Below are positions 1 to 13,193 of a DNA stretch of 64,000 bases, one piece after another. The position numbers were made by a program, and so were the translations under genes. The stretch comes from Tubiluchus corallicola (Eukaryota; Priapulida; Priapulimorpha; Priapulimorphida; Tubiluchidae), in contig JAQGDQ010000408.1 in assembly GCA_030141605.1 (NCBI GenBank), positions 79,596-143,595 on the forward strand. Reading direction: 5' to 3'. Within the stretch, counting starts at the first letter, position 1; every line of letters begins with the position of its first letter. Under the pieces are notes generated by a model. That model was given only the letters and a program-made list of their open reading frames with translations. It had not been told where the DNA came from and did no database searches.

Positions 1-671
1 TACGAGAAAATTGTAAATACATCAACAGATACCTCCATCCTAGTAAATCATTACTAATATGGATCCGCATTCACAATTTTGATTTTCTTCTGACAAACGT
101 GCTTTAGAGGCCACTGGGCATATTTGGGATGGGATATAATATACAATCCGACCTCATTTGTAATGCCAGCCTCGCTTAATGCCCACATTTTTAGCAAAAC
201 AAAATGTCTGTATTTATATAAACATCTATATATTAATTCTACTGGTATATATGTATTAATACACCTTGATATAATGCCAAACTCGCTTAGCGCCAGTTAT
301 AGATGGCAGAAAGAAGACAGAAAGCCAACCCTTCTATACACAAATGATGAGATTTGATGACAATTACATAAAGAATAACAAATTACGTAGTGAAACGCGA
401 TTTTTCTATGTTACTAAAGGACGCGTACACAATACTGTTAAACAATATGACAGTGGGGAAATACAATGTCTTGCGTACTGCAGTTCAGTTTGTGTGTAGT
501 ATTGAGTTAGGTAAATTACATATATTTTGACGTAATGGATCATAATTTTCATTTGAGTTAGGTGAAATTTTGAGAAATTTTGAGTTAAGTGAAGTTTTTT
601 TGTGGGAAAAACAAAGGATTTGATCCGCTCCGCTGAATAAAGAGGCTCAACTGTGTATAAAAAATACCCAC

Positions 672-3600
672 CTCATCATAACCCTTTAACCACAGCCGAG
701 GGGTACGATAGTAGTTATCGTAGGTTATGTTAAGGTCGTACGTCCTGGTCTGCAGTATTCCACCATCCGATGCTTCAGTCTTCGAATCTGTGCGAGCTAC
801 CGTCTTGGGATCTATGGTAAACTAGAAATACAGAGAAATAAACTATCATTGATTCGACTGTTACAGTGAAAGACTGAGTAAAAAATCTAGTATTCAACGT
901 AATTTAGAAAAGAAAAACAAACGGAGAAAAACAAAAAGCAATAGATTGTTCAAGAAAATTAAGCTCTGTTTTGCGCAAATCTTGTCTTCAAACAGGCAAT
1001 TCACAATTAAGATCAACTGTCATTGAGCGATTTAAAGGAAAAGCTTACAAAGCTACAAAAATGCAAATTTTTTAGCTTGAATTTAAATTAACAGTGAAAA
1101 CGTAACTTGAAGTTTTATCTTCAAAACGTTTCCATGCTTTTCGGGAATTTTTATGCAAAATTATGAAAGATTGCTCAGGCAATGCAGAAGGTTTCTTCAT
1201 GTTGTTGTTTTTAAATTCCTCTTGTGGAATTTCCATTAACCTTGTAGTAGATAATGTTTTTATATGCATCTGGACCAGAATCAACGATTTAATGGCATGG
1301 CTTCGGAATCTTGATAGTTGTGATGAGACTGGCACTAGCTCACTTCCTAGAAGAGCTACCAAACCAGGATCTCTTTGAATTTCACCACATTCTGATGTGA
1401 ATGCTGAAGAACGAAATAATGCATAGCAAGTCATGTGGCACACGTCATCCCCACTCGCTGCTCACCTCTTCCTAGCATTTTAATGTTTTTCACAGACAAA
1501 GTAATTCAAGTTTATTAGACCTGTTTGAAATGCAAAAATGTTCTTTTTGCTTATTACAAAAAAAAAATACAAATACATTTATACAAATTCATTCTAATCT
1601 AAGCTTATGCTAACTTAGAACCCTGTTTACCGTTGTCGGGGGGGGTGTTTTTTTTGGGACATCGTAGACAACCCCCAACAGAAAGTTAAAGTGTGGGCAT
1701 TGACCTAGTACGTTTTCATTATGTTGTGTGAGTGAACATGTGTCTTTAACAAGCTAGCGAAATTTTTCATTAGATATGCCGCAACGATGTAAGTTTACTT
1801 CTATTAATTTTGATTTTTATTTATTCATTGATTCATTATTCATTAACAATTTAACTAAATTAGCCAATGTCAGTCACCTTTGCCTTTCTATTTTTTTTAA
1901 ATATTGCAGAAATAAAGATCAGTGGTTTATATAAAAATTCAACTGAGACTTTAGAAGTTGTCATAAATGCCTCTCAGAGACACTAACAGTAGATCCATAG
2001 CTTGCCCAACGCCGATGGGAATTTCATTTATGGAGAAGAAGTCACAACAGAAGTATTGGGAAAATATAAAACTATTTCATCCATTTTATTTACAGTCAAC
2101 CTCGGATATAAGGGACACCTCCAGACCGGAAAAAAACCATCCCTTATATGCGATGTCACTTATAGCCGAAGTTGAGCCATATTTTTATGGATTATTGCTA
2201 CACATTCAGTGCAAACGGTATGTAGGAAGCTCCTTCACCGATGCGAGATGTATGCGACCACAAAAACCGAGCTGTTCGAAGGCCGAGTTTGTGAAAAATT
2301 GAAGTTAAAAATCGATCAATTTCCCTTTGATCGTAGGGTCCCTTATAAGCAAGGTAATTTACCTGGGTTTCTATTACGCAGGACCTGAAGATATCGTGCC
2401 TCATAACCGAAAGTACCTTATGTCCGAGTACCTTATATACGAAGATTTTTACATAGGAAAAACGTTACGAAAAATCGGGACCGGTGTTGGTAATCCCTTA
2501 TAAGCGAATACCTTATACCAGAGATGACAGTAGTTTAAACTCTGATAGCAGCAAATGCCTTGTTTTTGCCATTGTTGTAGTTGGTTTACTTCGATGTTCT
2601 GCGTGCGTGTGCTTTATATTATATGTTATATCTGTAGTTGTCACTTTAACATCTAAGGTTAGGCAGATCAATGTGACTGGTTCCCCACCGGGAAGATAGT
2701 GAGTAGGGACCGAAATCTGAATCTTTCCCGGTGACTCACCTGACGACCCTATGGTGATAATTTTGTACGTGTGCATTGCTGTAGATTGTGTGTGATTTGC
2801 AGTTGTTTGTGTCTTTTTGTTGTTTTGTGTGTGGTGTTCATGTAATTTGAATTTAATTAGCTACAACAACTAGCACACTTACATCATCTTCCTCAAGCAG
2901 ACCACTCTCATCGAGTTCGTCCATGTCTACGGCAGGTTCATCGTCGTCGTCGTCATCGAGCACTTCCACTCGTGGCTCCAGGGATAAATCCTGTAAATGT
3001 TCCGTTACAGACGATGTGTGCTGTTCATTATCTAAAACGAAAATGCGCTTGACATAAGAGGAATATAAATGGCAGCCACTTTTGTCCTGGTCAACCGTAA
3101 AATCAAATGGCTAATAAGCATTCAAACATTTAGAGGTGATTTTCTGATGTCAGAAATCTTTGAATTATTTCCAACAGATTTTGCCAACTAAACAAGGTAT
3201 CTAGAAATAAAACTGTACAAAAAACCTTTCTCCTTTTGAATTTAAAGGGCAGGATAACATTCTTTGAAAATAAATCGAAAAAATTCTTATCACTTATATG
3301 CTGTCTTTCTACAAAGTTTGTGTTAACAGTAACACTGCATAAAACTTGTAAATTTAAACTCCCACGTGGACTGTTAGGCGTGACCATTTTAATGGTAGGT
3401 CATTTAAAACAAATTTAGATAACATTGCATAACGATGAAAAAATAATCAGAGCATTCGTAGCACACACGTCACTAACTAAGCAAATGTTTTAATTACTGT
3501 TGAATTATTATAAACTGTTGTGGATTAATGTAGAATGCTATAAATTGTTGTGGTTTGATGTAGAGTGTTATAAACTGTTGTGGTTTGCTGCATAATGTTA

Positions 3601-6600
3601 TAAACTGTTGTGGTTTGACATAGAATGCTATAAACTGTTGTGGTTTGATGTAGAATGTTATAAACTGTTGTGGTTTGCTGCAGAATGTTATAAACTGTTG
3701 TGGTTTGACATAGAATGTTATAAACTGTTGTGGTTTGATGTAGAATGTTATAAACTGTTGTGGTTTGATGTAGAATGTTATAAACTATTGTGGTTTCATG
3801 TAGAATGTTATAAACTGTTGTGGTTTGATGTAGAATGTTGTAAACTGTTGTGGTTTGATGTAGATGTTATCAACTGTTGTGGTTTGATGTAGAATGTTTT
3901 AAACGTTTTTTGGTTTGATGTGGAATGTTTCAAACTGTTGTGGTTTGATGTAGAATGTTTCAAACTGTTGTGGTTTGATGTAGAATGTTTCAAACTGTTG
4001 TGGTTTGATGTAGAATGTTTCAAACTGTTGTGGTTTGACATAGAATGTTATAAATTCTTGTGGTTTGATACAGAATGTTGTAAACTGTTGTGGTTTGTTA
4101 TAGAATGTTATAAATTGTTGTGGTTTGATGCAGAATGTTGTAAACTGTTGTGGTTTGGTATAGAATGTTATAAGCTGTTGTGATTTCATGTAGAACGTTG
4201 TAAGCAAACTGCTAACTCTTCTATAACTGCAAAAATAACTTAAAATAATGTCAGTAATTTATACCGAGGCCCCAGTGATGCGTATCAACCCAACCACCAT
4301 CAGCATCATCTTCTTCGATAATCATTTCTTGGTCTTCATGATAATCCATCTGTTTACAGCGCTTGTAACATGGAACTGAAAGACAACGAATAAGCTATAT
4401 AATAAACATATTAATGTAGTGAACAGAAAAAGCATAAGGAAACCTAGCATTCAGTCGGTCTCAGCGGCGGCTGCAATGTCTCACCATGTTTGACTAGGTT
4501 CTCGTCCTGCCACAAAAACTCGTAATAAATATGTCTATGATTGAGTGCTGGATTCCAGTACGTAGAGTAGACAATGGTACAAAAACAACGAGAAAAATCG
4601 AAAGTGTTTGTTTGATAACCAGAGTCGAACCAAGCACCTCCCGTTTTCCAATCACGGGTTCTTCTATAAATGATCTACTGATGACCGTATATATCAGCAT
4701 AATATAAATTAATATTATTTAATTAATTAAGACATATTTTGTCAGTCCTACCTATACAACAAATGATATATATATATATATACTTATGAGAAAAGACAAA
4801 ATAAGAATCTCTTTTCTTTAGTTCTTTTTTATACTTGTGGGGAAACGGAGTACGCGAAAGAAGTACAATTTGGTTCACAGCCCGGCACAGTGAGCTCACA
4901 GCTCAAGTAATGTGATCTGAGATAAGATGCCGCACTTTAGTTAGAAAAAGTACTGTCGTTCACACAGTGTGTGTTGTCAGATGTCACATGCTTAAAAACT
5001 GTTTACCGGTATTTTCTTGAGACAATTTAGGTCATTCGTAACCAAACAATAGTTTTTGTTTAGGAATTTATCATGTTAATATATAAATTTTCGTACGTTT
5101 ATTTATTTAAAATTACAACACTAAAATTACACGTATGTTTCATTTTACACAGTATTAGAACAATGGCTAAAAATTTTCGGAAGCAGCGCCCCCACCAATT
5201 TTAGCTACAAGCCGCCACTGTTACATCCATCAGACGATGGATTCAGTCGGTTAATTGAGTCAAAACACTTCCATACCAAAGTGAGCGTATTAAGCGCCAC
5301 CTGCTGTATCATTCAGCTATAACAGTAATGTTAATAGACACTTTCTAATTACCGTTTCTCGTGATAAGGAACTGTTTCTCAGGCGGTAAATAAGTTTTAG
5401 TTTTCGTAGGATCTCCTGGCGTCCATTGCCAAGTGGGGCAGTGATGTACTAGGTGATCACCAGCTACAACAAACTGCAAAAAGAACAAAACACTACATTT
5501 GATGAATAAAGCCCAGAGCCGTGCCATTTCAGCTGAGCTACAGCCAGTATATTTCTACAGCCGACTTAGCCGATAACAAACCTAACTTTAGTCGCACCAG
5601 CTGCTCAGTGATCAATGGAAAGTCGAGCTAGCCGACATTTTTCCCTGCTGCGAAGGTTTTCGCTCTTGCAATAATCACATGACACTGCAAATCACTGGTT
5701 GAAATACGGCAAATGCATTGCAGGTTTGATGTCAGACTGTGCATGTACTGGCAGAGATACTAAACTTTAGGAATTTTTGAATGGGAAAACTGGTCAATTC
5801 AAAATTAAATACACAAATAGTTAAGGTTAGTCACACGTATGGAATCATTTTCATGTTTTGGTAGTGATTCGTCGGTAATCAAGATAAGTCTCGCCAAGAG
5901 TTGGATTTAAATTATATTTCCAATAAATTCACTGCTTTTTCATAATAATAAAAAATTGATCTCTAATGCATTATTTGAATTTGTACAAATGAAAAAAATT
6001 TATATATAAATTTTTAATAGCTCAAATTGCTCAATTCAAGCTCATTTATCAGGATGAGGAAGGACAAATATTACATGCAAAATTCTTGCAAAATCACAGA
6101 AGAAACTATACAACTGCAAAAGGAGTTATGCTATGTTCTTTGTAAACACGCTTTGCCGCCAAACTTGAGTTAGCTATAAGTATGGGCCTTCAATTTCTAT
6201 TCTAATTTTTATTTGTCGACACATTTCAGTGTTTACAACTGACTAAATCAAAAAAAGGATTGAACTAGCTGAAAAAAACCTGTGACATTCACAACAAATG
6301 ATAAAAATGCAATCAACGTTAAATCGCACATTGCAATGTACAGTGTTCCCTCGCTGCTTCGCAGTTCGTTTATCACAGACTCGCTGTTTCGCGGGTTTTC
6401 AAAAATATTAATGTAAAATATTTATCGCAGTATTTTTGCTGTTTCGCGGGTTTTTGTGGTACTCCAGCTAAAGTATCTTTGCACATGCGTAGTACGTATT
6501 GTACAGTAATGTATAGATTTGATGAATTTTGGAAAAAAATCACAAAATGTATAAAAATATATTAAAAATATTAATTCTAACATTAAAAGAATATTATAAA

Positions 6601-8099
6601 TCATAAAACATGTATTTATTCGGCAGATGAATACACACCAAAAAACGAAATGTAGTACTTGCGCCCGCTTGAGATGCTACTTGCCGACATGAGATTGTAC
6701 ACAACACACGATTGGTTGAATGATGGAAAGCGACCAACCTGAGAATGCTGCTCTGTATCCCAGTCGCTGATTGGCTAACTACTAAAATAAGTATAGCATC
6801 CCTACTTCGCGGAAATTCACTTATCGCGGGTATGGCTAGAACAGGACACCCACGATCAGTGAGGGAACACTGTATAGCACTTCCTACTCTTTCACAAGTT
6901 TAGATTTAAACCAAGAAAGCATTAGAGCTACTAAGGTAAAATCAAATAAACCCTGAAGGAGTCACTCTGAATCATTAGTCGTGTTAGAAAAGGCAGCCCA
7001 ATTCTACACTGTTATAGTATACGTACTTCCTCTGCAGTCAGCATACCCGTTTCTTTGAACTTTGATTCCTGGAAAACAAGAAAACATAGGAAATTTTCCT
7101 AAACTCTGATTGGTGAATGGTGCTGTGATAATTTATTGAAAGAGATGATGGCATCGAAAATTACCACAGTTAGTAGTAATCGGCGCCAGACAATCCTATA
7201 GTCTACTGTTGGCCGCAGCCCAAGGCCCCTCAAGCTTCGGTAACATGTGGTAAAAATCTGTTTCCCCACTAAGGCTCTGTTGAAATAATTTGGTTTGCAA
7301 TGAATAGTAAAATAGTGGTATTTGTTAAAGAACATTTTATTGACAAAGAAAATCTGGCTGTTTGAGTTTATTTAAAGAATTTGCAATAAGTTTAGTTCAA
7401 GGCATGAAAATGTCGCCAAAATATACCAGGAGTAAAAAAAAACGGGTGTGGGCAAGTTACAGGGTGGCACCGTGTGAGAGATGGCCCCATAATTTCATTA
7501 GCCTAGGGGGCGCAAACGTTCACAATGCGGCCCTGGCAATAATAATAATTGCAAAGAAATGTAAAAAAGGTAAAAATGTTTGGCAAAAAGTTGCACACAC
7601 TGGAGAAAATGACAATTTTGCAGACAGATCAACATGTTTTCATACGCTGATATTCTATTCAGCAGAATTTCATGCCAAAAAGCAGCACATTGATTTGACA
7701 CACGAATCAAAGAATCACAACCAAAATATTGTGGTGATGACACATACTGGCGAGAGAGAGCAGCACAAGAGATTGCCTAATCAAGTCACATTAAAGAAAA
7801 TATAAAAATTTAAAAATAAAGATAAAAGATTTGTTCCACTTGACTTTATTCTTGACATTATAATGAATCTCTAATTAGTACGTTCTTAAACGGTAGTACC
7901 CTTCTAAACCATGACCAAAATACAGTTATATTTGATAATGTTCAAACATGTTATATTTTTTGTGTCTTTGACAATAATAAAACCATGGTTATATAAAAAA
8001 AAGATAAAAATGGAAGCAAGAGTTCACCTTTAATGTGGGAGTAAATTTCTCTGCAATGTTAAGAGCTGTGCCCTTTACTGAGTTAATAAACTCATCCAT
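672..8099 (-). CDS. ATG3: ATG3, autophagy E2-like conjugating enzyme (5' part, six exons; 3' end off window)
   Basis: Encodes the E2-like enzyme that takes LC3/GABARAP (Atg8) from ATG7 and joins it to phosphatidylethanolamine on autophagic membranes. I read six exons on the minus strand: 8028-8099, 7027-7068, 5353-5473, 4265-4375, 2883-3031 and 672-821, all with GT-AG borders and compatible phases (645 nt, 215 codons). Recognised blocks compared with human ATG3: N-terminal helix [33 protein letters not shown] in exon 3; [12 protein letters not shown] and WVDT (residues 107-110) in exon 4; the acidic flexible region with six Asp (141-146) and ESGLLEEDD in exon 5; LQTRTYDL and PRLWL in exon 6. 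The HPC catalytic-cysteine region and C-terminus are not in the window, so catalytic integrity cannot be judged. A pyrimidine-rich CAG just upstream of the start (about 8109) suggests a 5'UTR intron or spliced leader site. Confidence 0.95.
2093..2530. mobile_element. Tigger/pogo-like non-autonomous DNA element in ATG3 intron 5
   Basis: The ends read TA-CAGTCAACCTCGGATATAAGG at left and, in reverse complement, TA-CTGTCATCTCTGGTATAAGG at right: imperfect terminal inverted repeats flanked by TA, the target duplication of Tc1/mariner-type elements. Internally the motif 'cccttata-agc/cg' recurs. No transposase frame is seen, so this looks like a degenerate MITE. Confidence 0.55.
3509..4205. repeat. 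30-bp minisatellite, about 23 copies, in ATG3 intron 4
   Basis: Consensus unit ataaactgttgtggtttgat followed by gtagaatgtt, repeated about 23 times with point changes; one unit (near 3863-3891) has lost a base. Because 30 is a multiple of three, long open frames run through on both strands (period-10 peptides such as [10 protein letters not shown]); these are a by-product of the repeat, not evidence of coding. It sits between exons 4 and 5 of ATG3. Confidence 0.95.
4815..5220. mobile_element. hAT-like element remnant (right part)
   Basis: About 400 bp similar to the segments at 22276-22715 and, in reverse orientation, 28091-28876. It ends in ttagctacaagccgccactg, the same terminus as the complete copy. 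No left terminus with matching target duplication was found, so it is probably truncated. Lies in ATG3 intron 3. Confidence 0.5.
6341..6872. mobile_element. Tigger-like non-autonomous DNA transposon, complete ends
   Basis: Starts CAGTGTTCCCTCGCTGCTTCG and ends with the inverted copy gatcagtgagggaacactg, with TA on each side (6339-6340 and 6873-6874). Subterminal 'tttcgcggg' and 'ttatcgcggg' motifs occur at both ends. This end type is typical of pogo/Tigger elements. The 532-bp body has no transposase frame. Located in ATG3 intron 2. Confidence 0.75.
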
Positions 8100-8196
8100 T
8101 GTTAAAGCCTGGAAAAAATACAAGAGTCATTGTTAAATAATGATTATAGTAACGACATGAAGACATCGCGAAGTTAATACACAGAGCAAATGTATA

Positions 8197-8711
8197 CAGT
8201 ATAAGCTCTGTTTTTGACCATAATTCGTTCCTAAAAAGTGTTTGAAAACCGATTTGTTTGAGTACCGAATCATTTATTCTCATAAGAAATAATGTAAAAG
8301 CAAATAATCCGTTCTCAAGCACCAAATGAACTGTAAAGTATTACTATATAAATACTTTATATAGTATTTATAATAAAACGAAATATAATAATGCAAAAAC
8401 GTTTATTCAAACAGTAGGTATGATATAATTGATAAGAAAAACATAATAGAATTACTTTGAAAGAGAAACGTAATTGTTCCTGCATGAAAAAGCAAAGAAA
8501 AGCACAATTCAAATATTGTGTGTGACTACTCTCGGGCGCGGTCGGTTACGCTCGGCTCTACTAGGCTCGCCGTACATGTGTCCATCACGTGTTTGGCGGT
8601 TGGTCGAGTACCAAAATTCTGGTTGAGAGCGCAGACAATGTCAGCTCGAATTTTTTGGTCGAAAACCAATTTGTACGAGTACGGAGACATTCGACAACGG
8701 AGGTATGACTG
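8197..8711. mobile_element. Degenerate Tigger-like DNA element upstream of ATG3
   Basis: The left end, TA-CAGTATAAGCTCTGTTTTTG with 'gaaaaccgatttgtttgagtacc' inside, is mirrored at the right end by 'ggtcgaaaaccaatttgtac' and 'ggaggtatgactg'. The inverted ends are diverged and the right-hand TA is not preserved, so boundaries are approximate. Confidence 0.45.
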
Positions 8712-9631
8712 TGATTTCCTTTTCTGATATTAATAATTTATCTTTTATATAGCGCATCACGCCAAGTGATCTCGATGTCCTTTATAATTAAAAGTCTGTT
8801 ATAACTTACAATATATAATTATTGTTATAATAGATAATCATTATGAAATTAACCACCCACTCAGACGGTGACTTTTAGTGTGAAAAAGAGGGCATGTCAT
8901 GAGAAACCGGATGTATGGTATCAAAGCCAACCTCTCCTCATGTTGTAGGCCCTTGGAATTCACGTAACAGTTAACAATGAACGTTTGGAAGGTTAAACCT
9001 ATCTCTCTTTCATAAATCATTGAGGTCAGGCCATCAAAGACCATCTCACAGACTTACAGTTAAGTCTCTTTTTCTTTGCTAGCAGATTCACAAGCAAGTG
9101 CACACACTACATGCATGCATGTACAACATAAATTGCATTATGTTATGAACTTATGATATATCAGCTTAATACCAGACAACACACTCAGCAGTCATAGACT
9201 GTGAAACAGAAAATTCAGCACGTTTAATAGAAATTTTTGTGCAGCAAAGTTGGTATCATATATCAGTGTTTATCGAGCCCACATGAGTAAAAGTGTTTAC
9301 AACAGACTATAAACAAGTTAGAATACTTATTCTAAAAATAATGTTTGCCCAATATCCTACTATTAGCCTACTTTACGAAATTCCAGCACTAGTTACTTAT
9401 CATTGAGGATTGTTAATCTACGGAATTTGTCATATCATATTGTCACTGCCACATTACTTAATACAATAATAGTATAATACATTCGAGGTCAGGTTGGATC
9501 AGTATTGGAGAAGATTTTGGTATATCCTTCCGTCAGGTGGGCACAGAATTTTATCACTAGTAGAGACGACGAGAACGTTGCACAGGTCCAAGACCTTATA
9601 GTCAATGCATCATTAAAATTTTAAGTAAAAT

Positions 9632-9776
9632 GTACAGTGTAGAAATACTAATTTAAACCCATTATCTTACTCGAAATACAAGTCAGAAATGAAGGTTTGA
9701 CCACAACGTGCCACGTTCTATATCACTTTTAATTCGACTTTTAATACCCTTCCTCAGCACTATCAATTTCCATGAT
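9632..9776. repeat. Dispersed repeat, copy 1 (second copy at 27466-27595)
   Basis: The text 'aaatactaatttaaaccca' through 'ggtttgaccacaacgtgcc' to 'cttcctcagcactatcaatt' occurs almost identically at 27466-27595. Copy 1 has about 13 extra bases in the middle. Class unknown; no terminal repeats seen. Confidence 0.7.
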
Positions 9777-10391
9777 TAAAATTAAAAAACATTAAATTTT
9801 GACGATCCAACACCGAGGTCCTAGTCAGCAGTACGGTAAATCTTTTAAACTTCATGGACTGTCGAACCACTTAGAAGTTCTTTTCTTTCTTTTCGCCATA
9901 ATTTTAATTGGGCTCAGCTCCAGGTTAGAAGTTAATGTGATAGAAGTCATGTACATACACGAAAAATAGGCAAATGGTTTTGTCATTCAACTCGTACAGT
10001 TTTGGACTAGAAGTCTTTTTGCACATACGGAATTACGGATAGCTGGTAAGGGTAGAAGTGCACTCAAGTCTTTCAGAAACTGGGCGTAGCTAATCTAAGG
10101 CTAATCTTAAAAGTGTTAAAAAAGAATTTTGCCAATAACTGGAAAAGTCGGAGTCACAAAACATACACGGCAGGTTCCCGGGGTATAGGACCAACAATGG
10201 TGTACTGAATCCGTTAACCTTGGTTCAAACAGTTACTTGAATACGAACTACATAAAAATTCAGTCATTACCAGACTAGACCTTAGCTTGTTTTATTCATT
10301 ATTCGTCATACAATATTACTATCTGCTGTCACAGTTAAGCAGGACTAATTTCAACCACATTATTGCTGGGTGATCATTTGGTGATCATGTG

Positions 10392-10505
10392 AAAATATTC
10401 CACAAGCATGTCGCGCCTGTTTGTGACAGCAAAAGTTGAAGTACAGTGCTACTGTAAGATATTCAGTGTGTTGTACTAAAACTCGGCAAGTTTTAAGATA
10501 AAGAT
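10392..10505. repeat. Dispersed repeat, short copy (related copy at 31098-31215)
   Basis: Shares 'aaaatattccacaagc', 'tgtcgcgcctgtttgtgaca' and 'agtacagtgctactgtaaga' with 31098-31215 in the same orientation. The 31 kb copy continues into a second block that is also present at 40970-41290. Confidence 0.7.
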
Positions 10506-11085
10506 GTTTATTCTTGTGCTTTACATATATGTATTATACTAATTATTCACAGCATTTTTTAAGGTTTTCGATTCTTATAAATGTGCGAATGTTTTTGCGA
10601 ATCGATTTATTATATTGACACTAGTAACATTTGTTTAGTAAATATTGATCGAGATGAAATTAGCAGATTTGTTTTGCTGGCAAGTTAAACCGCTTCGAAA
10701 TAATAAAGTGAATCATTGGTACGCGTCGCCATCTGCTGGCAAGATTTCCATATTGACGTTTATTGAATTTGTACTAAATACTAATTCGGATCTGTTACAA
10801 GTATTATTGGTACGTGGCGCTATCTGCGGACAAGATTTGTATATTGACGCTTATTAAATTATTACTAATTCAAATCGTTGCATCTTTTATCACTTTGTGT
10901 GCATAGTAATACTTTCGAATAGTAATATAACGACAACATTTAAAGATCTTTATCTAACACAATCTTAATGAATTTTTGAGAATAACTAAAATTTAGATTA
11001 ACAAGAAATCCTCCAAGCAGTCATTAATACAGTAAAAGTTATATTGATAATTACATATTAGCAATATAACTGTATGTCTATAATT

Positions 11086-11405
11086 ATGTTACCCAATTAA
11101 ATAACACGTTAATGGCATAACTGTTTGTGGTGTCTTCCTAAGAAAAGCCTCAACAGTACTATCGTCATCATCAAACAACTAGAGATGTTACTCAATTAAA
11201 TAATACGTTAAGGGCATAACTGTTTGTGGTGTCTTCGTAGGAAAAGCCTCAACAGTAATATCGTCATCATTAAACTGCTACGTATGTTACTCAATTAAAT
11301 AAGATGTTAATGGCATAACTGTTTGTGGTGTCTTCTTAAGAAAAGCGTCAACAGTTTTATTGTCATAACTAAACAACTACATATGTGTTACTCAATTAAA
11401 TATCA
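11086..11405. repeat. 99-bp tandem repeat, about 3.2 copies
   Basis: Units start at about 11086, 11185, 11284 and 11389, each beginning 'atgtta(c)ycaattaaata' and containing 'ggcataactgtttgtggtgt' and 'tcaacagt'. Copies differ by scattered substitutions. No coding frame is conserved across units. Confidence 0.9.
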
Positions 11406-12398
11406 TATTAAACTAAGAGGCTTTTTAAAAATAAACTGTTAAGGTCAAAATTTAAAATATTTTCGCTCACTTACATCACATGAAAATTAATGTATTAAAA
11501 GCAAAATAAAAACGTTTGAAACGCATTTTTTAAACGATGTAATTTCTAAATCAGATTCTATGTCCCGGTATTTCTAATGCTCCCAGGGTGCAACATTTTT
11601 GCCTTTATTGCATTTTGTGGACCCCTTCCGAAATAACTAATAGTTTTGTGATTGTCGGCTAAAGTGTTCATCACGTTAAATAAAGAATAATAATAATAAT
11701 TGGCGATGAATTCATAAATCTTAGCATAAACAATATTGAACAGATGCTGATTTATCTATAAATTAGTTTTTTTAGAAAAGTCGTCTTCAACCATAGCATC
11801 TCTAGTGAGTAAATTTTTGCATCATTTTATCGATAGTGCCGATGTAACTGGACGTGTTAATGACTGCTGCCATCTGGCGAACAATGGCAAAGTTTTCCTT
11901 GGCAAGGAAAGAAGAATGCTTGAGATGGCTGTTACTTGGAAAAGGAAAAAAATCCTGCAGGCTGCCTATTGAAGGATATAATGGTCAAGCCTATTGAAGG
12001 ACATAATGATCAAAAGAAGCATTGTGAATGTTTAACTTTAAAGCTGAAGAAGCTAAGGTATGCACATGCTTACACCGCCGTTATGCAGAGTTAAATATAT
12101 ATTAAACCCAAATTTTGTTTTGCCTTGCTGAAGCATGTGCATACCTTAGCGTTTTTGAGCAGAAAATTAGCCATAGTATACGTTGCTACTCAGGGATTTA
12201 GGCACCGGACGGATAGACAATATGTGCCAGGCATGACGTTCGACAGATATAGTACATGCATCACAAATAACTTGCGAGAACGGTGACTTGTTTTGAAAAC
12301 AGTCATTGTTGTAGGCGTAATTGTCTACGTAATAATCACCGTTGTTGCAATGTAAATAGAAAAATGATGCAGTGAGGAAAGGATGATAAATAAACATC

Positions 12399-12420
12399 AG
12401 CAAAATCAGAATTTTCTTTC
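12399..12420 (-). promoter_or_regulatory. Histone downstream element of H2A
   Basis: On the minus strand, about 12 nt after the stem-loop, the sequence reads GAAAGAAAATTCTGATTTTGCT. The core AAATTCTGATTTTGCT is repeated at the same place behind H2B, H3 and H4. In animals this purine-rich element pairs with the 5' end of U7 snRNA for 3' cleavage of histone mRNA. Confidence 0.75.
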
Positions 12421-12432
12421 GGATTAGTTTGT

Positions 12433-12448
12433 GGCCCTGAAAAGGGCC
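12433..12448 (-). terminator. Histone 3' stem-loop of H2A
   Basis: Minus-strand GGCCCTTTTCAGGGCC, a perfect match to the metazoan histone mRNA stem-loop bound by SLBP; 6-bp stem region and 4-nt loop. It marks the gene as replication-dependent with a non-polyadenylated mRNA. Confidence 0.95.
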
Positions 12449-12483
12449 GGTTGGTTTTATTGGTTTGCAACGAAGATGATCAT

Positions 12484-12984
<501 letters not shown>

Positions 12985-13106
12985 CTAAACCAATAGCGCA
13001 ACAGGTATTAGCAAACAGCCAATGGCAGTCAAGCTGGATGGATGATAAGAATAACGACCGTGTTTGCTGGTGAGGAAAGCTTGCGCAGTCAATCCGAGTC
13101 AGCACA

Positions 13107-13138
13107 TATAAGCAGCGTAGTTGTTACGCCTGACATTC
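13107..13138 (+). promoter_or_regulatory. H2B core promoter (TATA box and CATTC cap motif)
   Basis: TATAAG at 13107-13112 followed by gaCATTCaa at 13134-13138. The spacing matches the histone initiator (YCATTCR) described in several invertebrates. Confidence 0.7.
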
Positions 13139-13193
13139 AATTACTGATTTTAGTCGAAGTGTTTGTTACGTAGCGTTTATATTCAGAAGAAAG

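Larger units (their letters stand above)
8714..12398. other. Intergenic stretch between ATG3 and the histone cluster
   Basis: No recognisable exon on either strand. It holds dispersed-repeat copies (9632-9776; 10392-10505), a short duplication with 'gcgccatctgctgg'-type sequence (10710-10770 and 10805-10865), a 99-bp tandem repeat (11086-11400), and otherwise AT-rich unique-looking DNA. Short open frames here have no recognisable motifs. Confidence 0.6.

Noticed and set aside
3608-4207. Long open frames on both strands with decapeptide repeats
   Set aside because: They follow from a 30-bp repeat within an ATG3 intron; no start context, splice or domain evidence.
4600-4690. tRNA-like sequence on the minus strand with 'ggttcgactc'
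   Set aside because: A B-box-like string and a short anticodon-like stem are present, but the T-stem does not pair and no acceptor stem is found; at most a SINE remnant.
7362-7805. 147-residue frame with 'HTGE' phrases recalling zinc-finger linkers
   Set aside because: No CxxC/HxxxH pairs; lies inside ATG3 intron 1 and looks like decayed or chance sequence.
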